Part shown: positions 16,390-17,771 of the stretch, one piece after another
How positions within the stretch are numbered: position 1 is the first letter of the stretch
Layout of the letters: every line of letters starts with the position of its first letter
Assembly (NCBI GenBank): GCA_001801825.1
Contig: MGYR01000064.1
Coordinates: 1 to 17,771 of the forward strand
Origin: Gammaproteobacteria bacterium RIFCSPLOWO2_02_FULL_56_15
GTDB taxonomy: Bacteria > Pseudomonadota > Gammaproteobacteria > Eutrophobiales > Eutrophobiaceae
DNA length: 17,771 nucleotides
Direction of reading: 5' to 3'
Program-made: the position numbers and the translations under genes
Notes under the pieces: generated by a model
What the model was told of the DNA's origin: nothing
The model's input: only the letters and a program-made list of their open reading frames with translations
Database searches by the model: none

Positions 16390-16538
16390 AAACCAACAGA
16401 CATGACACCCCGGCGCGCTTCGCGTCTTTGATAGTGAGCCGTTTTTGCGATTCATTCGACCAGTCGATTGGATGGATCTGCACCGCAGCATCAACAATCT
16501 GTTTACCAATCTCGTCCGCTGTCATGAACTACCATTCC

Positions 16539-16565
16539 CTTGGCGTGCTTGGCGGCTTGGCGAGA
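16539..16565 (+). repeat. CTTGGCG-type repeat, middle copy
   Basis: Three CTTGGCG heptamers separated by TG and G make this 27-bp unit. It is identical, in inverse orientation, to the left-arm copy. It belongs to a 49-bp block (16515-16563) duplicated 87 bp further right. Confidence 0.85.
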
Positions 16566-16625
16566 GCCCGGACAAACTATATCCCGGAAACCGCTCTCGA
16601 TTCTGCTGTCATGACCCACCACTCC

Positions 16626-16652
16626 CTTGACGTGCTTGGCGTCTTGGCGAGG
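16626..16652 (+). repeat. CTTGGCG-type repeat, right-arm copy (diverged)
   Basis: This is the third copy of the triple-heptamer repeat, with the first heptamer changed to CTTGACG and a T in place of the G spacer. The surrounding 49-bp block (16602-16650) matches 16515-16563 at 43 of 49 positions, so the two are a tandem duplication with a period of 87 bp. Confidence 0.8.
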
Positions 16653-16700
16653 GATCTGACGAACTAGCGCTATTTTACCCACAGATTCTGCTGACGAGCC

Positions 16701-16708
16701 TTTTTTGG
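16701..16708. repeat. Right copy of putative target-site duplication (TTTTTTGG)
   Basis: This octamer follows the terminal GAGCC of the right arm and is identical, in direct orientation, to the octamer at 16311-16318. Joining the flanks through a single copy gives an uninterrupted spacer of about 320 bp between dusA and the FKBP gene. Confidence 0.55.
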
Positions 16709-16781
16709 AACCTCGGCACTTGGATAAGTCATACAGCTGTGTGATGATATGAGGCAGTAAATCCATTACGAAGGAACCCCA

Positions 16782-17474
16782 ATGTTAAAGATTAGACGCT
16801 GGTCCCTGATTAGCTGTTCCGCATTGCTGGCAATGCAGACGGTCTCAGCCAAACAACCCGAAACCGATCAGGAAAAGCTGAGCTATGCTATCGGTATTCA
16901 GATAGCACAGAACATAGCCCAAAACCTTAGCAGCCAGAACCTGAAACTGGATACGGAAAGCTTACTCCAGGCGATTCAGGACATCCTGACACAACAGGAT
17001 CCCAAACTCAGCAGGGAAGAAATGCAGCTGGTCATGAACCACTACCAGGAGGAGCAAGCGCGCATACAGATGGCCCAGGGAGAGCAAAATCAGGCGGAGG
17101 GTCAGAAGTTCCTCGAGGAAAACCGTAAGCAAGAAGGCGTGGTACAGACCGAAAGTGGATTGCAATACAAAGTCCTCACTAAGGGCGTCGGTGAAAAACC
17201 GGCTGCAAATGCAACCGTGACAGTCCATTATCGGGGCACCTTGATCAACGGTAAGGAATTTGATAGCTCCTACACTCGCAGTGAGCCGCTATCCATCTCT
17301 CTGCAAAATGTTATCCCGGGCTGGCAAGAGGCTGTACCCATGATGACTGTGGGTTCCAAATGGCAGATCTTTGTGCCTTCTGAACTGGGTTACGGCAACC
17401 GTAGCGCTGGATCCGATATCACCCCGAATTCAACACTGATCTTTGAAATTGAGCTTATCGATATCAATGGTTAG
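16782..17474 (+). CDS. Periplasmic FKBP-type peptidyl-prolyl isomerase (FkpA/Mip-like)
   Basis: The 230-residue protein has a signal peptide (residues 1-23, cleavage after VSA). An N-terminal helical dimerisation domain follows (about 27-115, beginning QEKLSYAIGIQIAQN, with a long Gln/Glu-rich helix). The FKBP domain is at 125-230 (SGLQYKVLTKG, VTVHYRGTLINGKEFDSS, VIPGWQEAVPMMTVGSKW, IFVPSELGYG, LIFEIELI). This layout is that of FkpA, Mip and FklB proteins, which catalyse proline isomerisation and act as chaperones in the periplasm. The ATG at 16782 has AAGGA 7 nt upstream. The mobile element ends about 80 bp before the start, so its promoter region may have been altered. A weak promoter-like pair, TTGGAT (16720) and GATGAT (16743), lies between. 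Confidence 0.93.
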   Translation: MLKIRRWSLISCSALLAMQTVSAKQPETDQEKLSYAIGIQIAQNIAQNLSSQNLKLDTESLLQAIQDILTQQDPKLSREEMQLVMNHYQEEQARIQMAQGEQNQAEGQKFLEENRKQEGVVQTESGLQYKVLTKGVGEKPAANATVTVHYRGTLINGKEFDSSYTRSEPLSISLQNVIPGWQEAVPMMTVGSKWQIFVPSELGYGNRSAGSDITPNSTLIFEIELIDING

Positions 17475-17771
17475 ACAGGAAACGGCTCTCTGGCGATTCC
17501 TCCTGTTTACGAGTATCGTTCTGTCGCCCGTGCATATCGTTGCGGGAAACGACGCCGTGGTCCTCTATAATGCGGCTTTGGTGCAATTTGAAGCAGGGAA
17601 ATACGATGCCGCCCTGCCCCTCATTCAGGAGGCTGTTCAACTTAGCCCGGAAGATTCTGTATATCATCATCTGCTGGGAAAGTGCTACGGACGCATTGCC
17701 GAGCAGGCAACCTGGATAAAAGCCATCAAGTTTGCCACGAAAACCAGGGGGGAATTTCAAAAGGCAGTGGA
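17467..17771 (+). CDS. Exported TPR-repeat protein, partial at window edge
   Basis: An ATG at 17467 lies inside the last codons of the FKBP gene (8-nt overlap) and opens a frame that runs to the window end: 101 codons with no stop. Residues 1-26 look like a signal peptide (a basic start MVRQ, a hydrophobic LLFTSIVLSPVHIVA, then AG). A tetratricopeptide helix pair follows: NAALVQFEAGKYDAALPLI, then EAVQLSPEDSVYHHLLGKCY. The overlap suggests co-translation with the FKBP isomerase, so a periplasmic partner role is plausible. No specific function can be given. Confidence 0.75.
   Translation, partial: MVRQETALWRFLLFTSIVLSPVHIVAGNDAVVLYNAALVQFEAGKYDAALPLIQEAVQLSPEDSVYHHLLGKCYGRIAEQATWIKAIKFATKTRGEFQKAV

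Larger units (their letters stand above)
16142..16525 (-). pseudogene. Remnant of a GxxExxY-family gene, core deleted, fused to non-family sequence
   Basis: On the minus strand an ATG at 16525 opens 127 codons. The first 18 residues, MTADEIGKQIVDAAVQIH, match the conserved start of GxxExxY-family proteins (predicted PD-(D/E)XK_3-like fold). In this family they are normally followed at once by LGPGLLExVYE, the motif that gives it its name. Here that motif and the roughly 100-residue core are absent. The frame instead goes through PIDWSNESQKRL and then the inverted CTTGGCG repeat (translated SWRAWRLGE). It leaves the mobile element at 16319 and runs about 58 codons into unrelated host DNA. I treat it as a non-functional relic. 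Only 16472-16525 is recognisable as family sequence. Confidence 0.6.
16319..16700. mobile_element. MITE-like 382-bp element with ~90-bp inverted arms and 8-bp target duplication
   Basis: The unit begins GGCTC at 16319 and ends GAGCC at 16700. The left arm on the plus strand (16319-16407) and the right arm on the minus strand (16700-16607) align along their whole length: 22 of the first 25 bases agree (GGCTCnTCnGCAGAATnTG, then TGGGTA). Next comes a less conserved spacer of 40-45 nt, then a CTTGGCG-type repeat, then CATGACA. The octamer TTTTTTGG lies immediately outside both ends (16311-16318 and 16701-16708), as expected for a target-site duplication. The interior carries the start of a GxxExxY-like gene on the minus strand. 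I see no transposase gene. It probably inserted into the original spacer between dusA and the FKBP gene, and it now lies about 80 bp upstream of the latter. Confidence 0.65.

Noticed and set aside
16363..16652. CTTGGCG repeats considered as a CRISPR array
   Set aside because: There are only three copies, in mixed orientation, with unequal spacing and an internal heptamer structure. There are no regular spacers and no cas genes.
16503..16766. An 87-codon minus-strand open frame through the right arm
   Set aside because: It merely reads through the arm repeat and its duplicate. The apparent peptide repeat (RQDAKHVKG and RQAAKHAKG) is a consequence of the DNA duplication.

Overview
The window looks like chromosomal DNA from a gammaproteobacterium outside the Enterobacterales. 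The evidence is a gammaproteobacterial envelope/translation gene order, a full-length GlnD next to map, and a MutH endonuclease, which is restricted to lineages with Dam-directed mismatch repair. I cannot name a genus from the sequence alone.

Left two thirds, minus strand (reading from about 10675 down to 1): rpsB-tsf-pyrH-frr-uppS-cdsA-dxr-rseP-bamA-skp-lpxD. lpxD is cut by the window edge after 16 codons. The genes are tightly packed: dxr/cdsA and rseP/dxr share ATGA overlaps, frr/pyrH overlap by 11 nt, and uppS and cdsA are 1 nt apart. The operon links translation (S2, EF-Ts, ribosome recycling), UMP synthesis, isoprenoid and undecaprenyl carrier synthesis, phospholipid synthesis, the sigma-E protease RseP, and outer-membrane assembly (BamA, Skp, LpxD). 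A promoter with a GC-rich discriminator and a structured leader lie upstream of rpsB. S2 carries an unusual basic C-terminal extension of about 100 residues.

Middle and right, plus strand: map and glnD are divergent from rpsB and overlap by 4 nt. They are followed by mutH and dusA (tRNA dihydrouridine synthase A). After an intergenic region of about 700 bp come a periplasmic FKBP-type prolyl isomerase and, overlapping its stop by 8 nt, the start of an exported TPR protein that runs off the right edge.

The most interesting item is in the dusA-FKBP intergenic region. A 382-bp unit (16319-16700) has imperfect inverted arms of about 90 bp pointing inward and is flanked at both ends by the same 8-bp direct repeat (TTTTTTGG). 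This is the signature of an inserted mobile element with a target-site duplication. Its arms contain CTTGGCG-type repeats. Its interior holds what looks like the first 18 codons of a GxxExxY-family (PD-(D/E)XK_3-like) gene whose core is gone. It reads as a MITE-like deletion derivative of an element that once carried a GxxExxY gene, and it has undergone an internal 87-bp-period duplication of one arm end.
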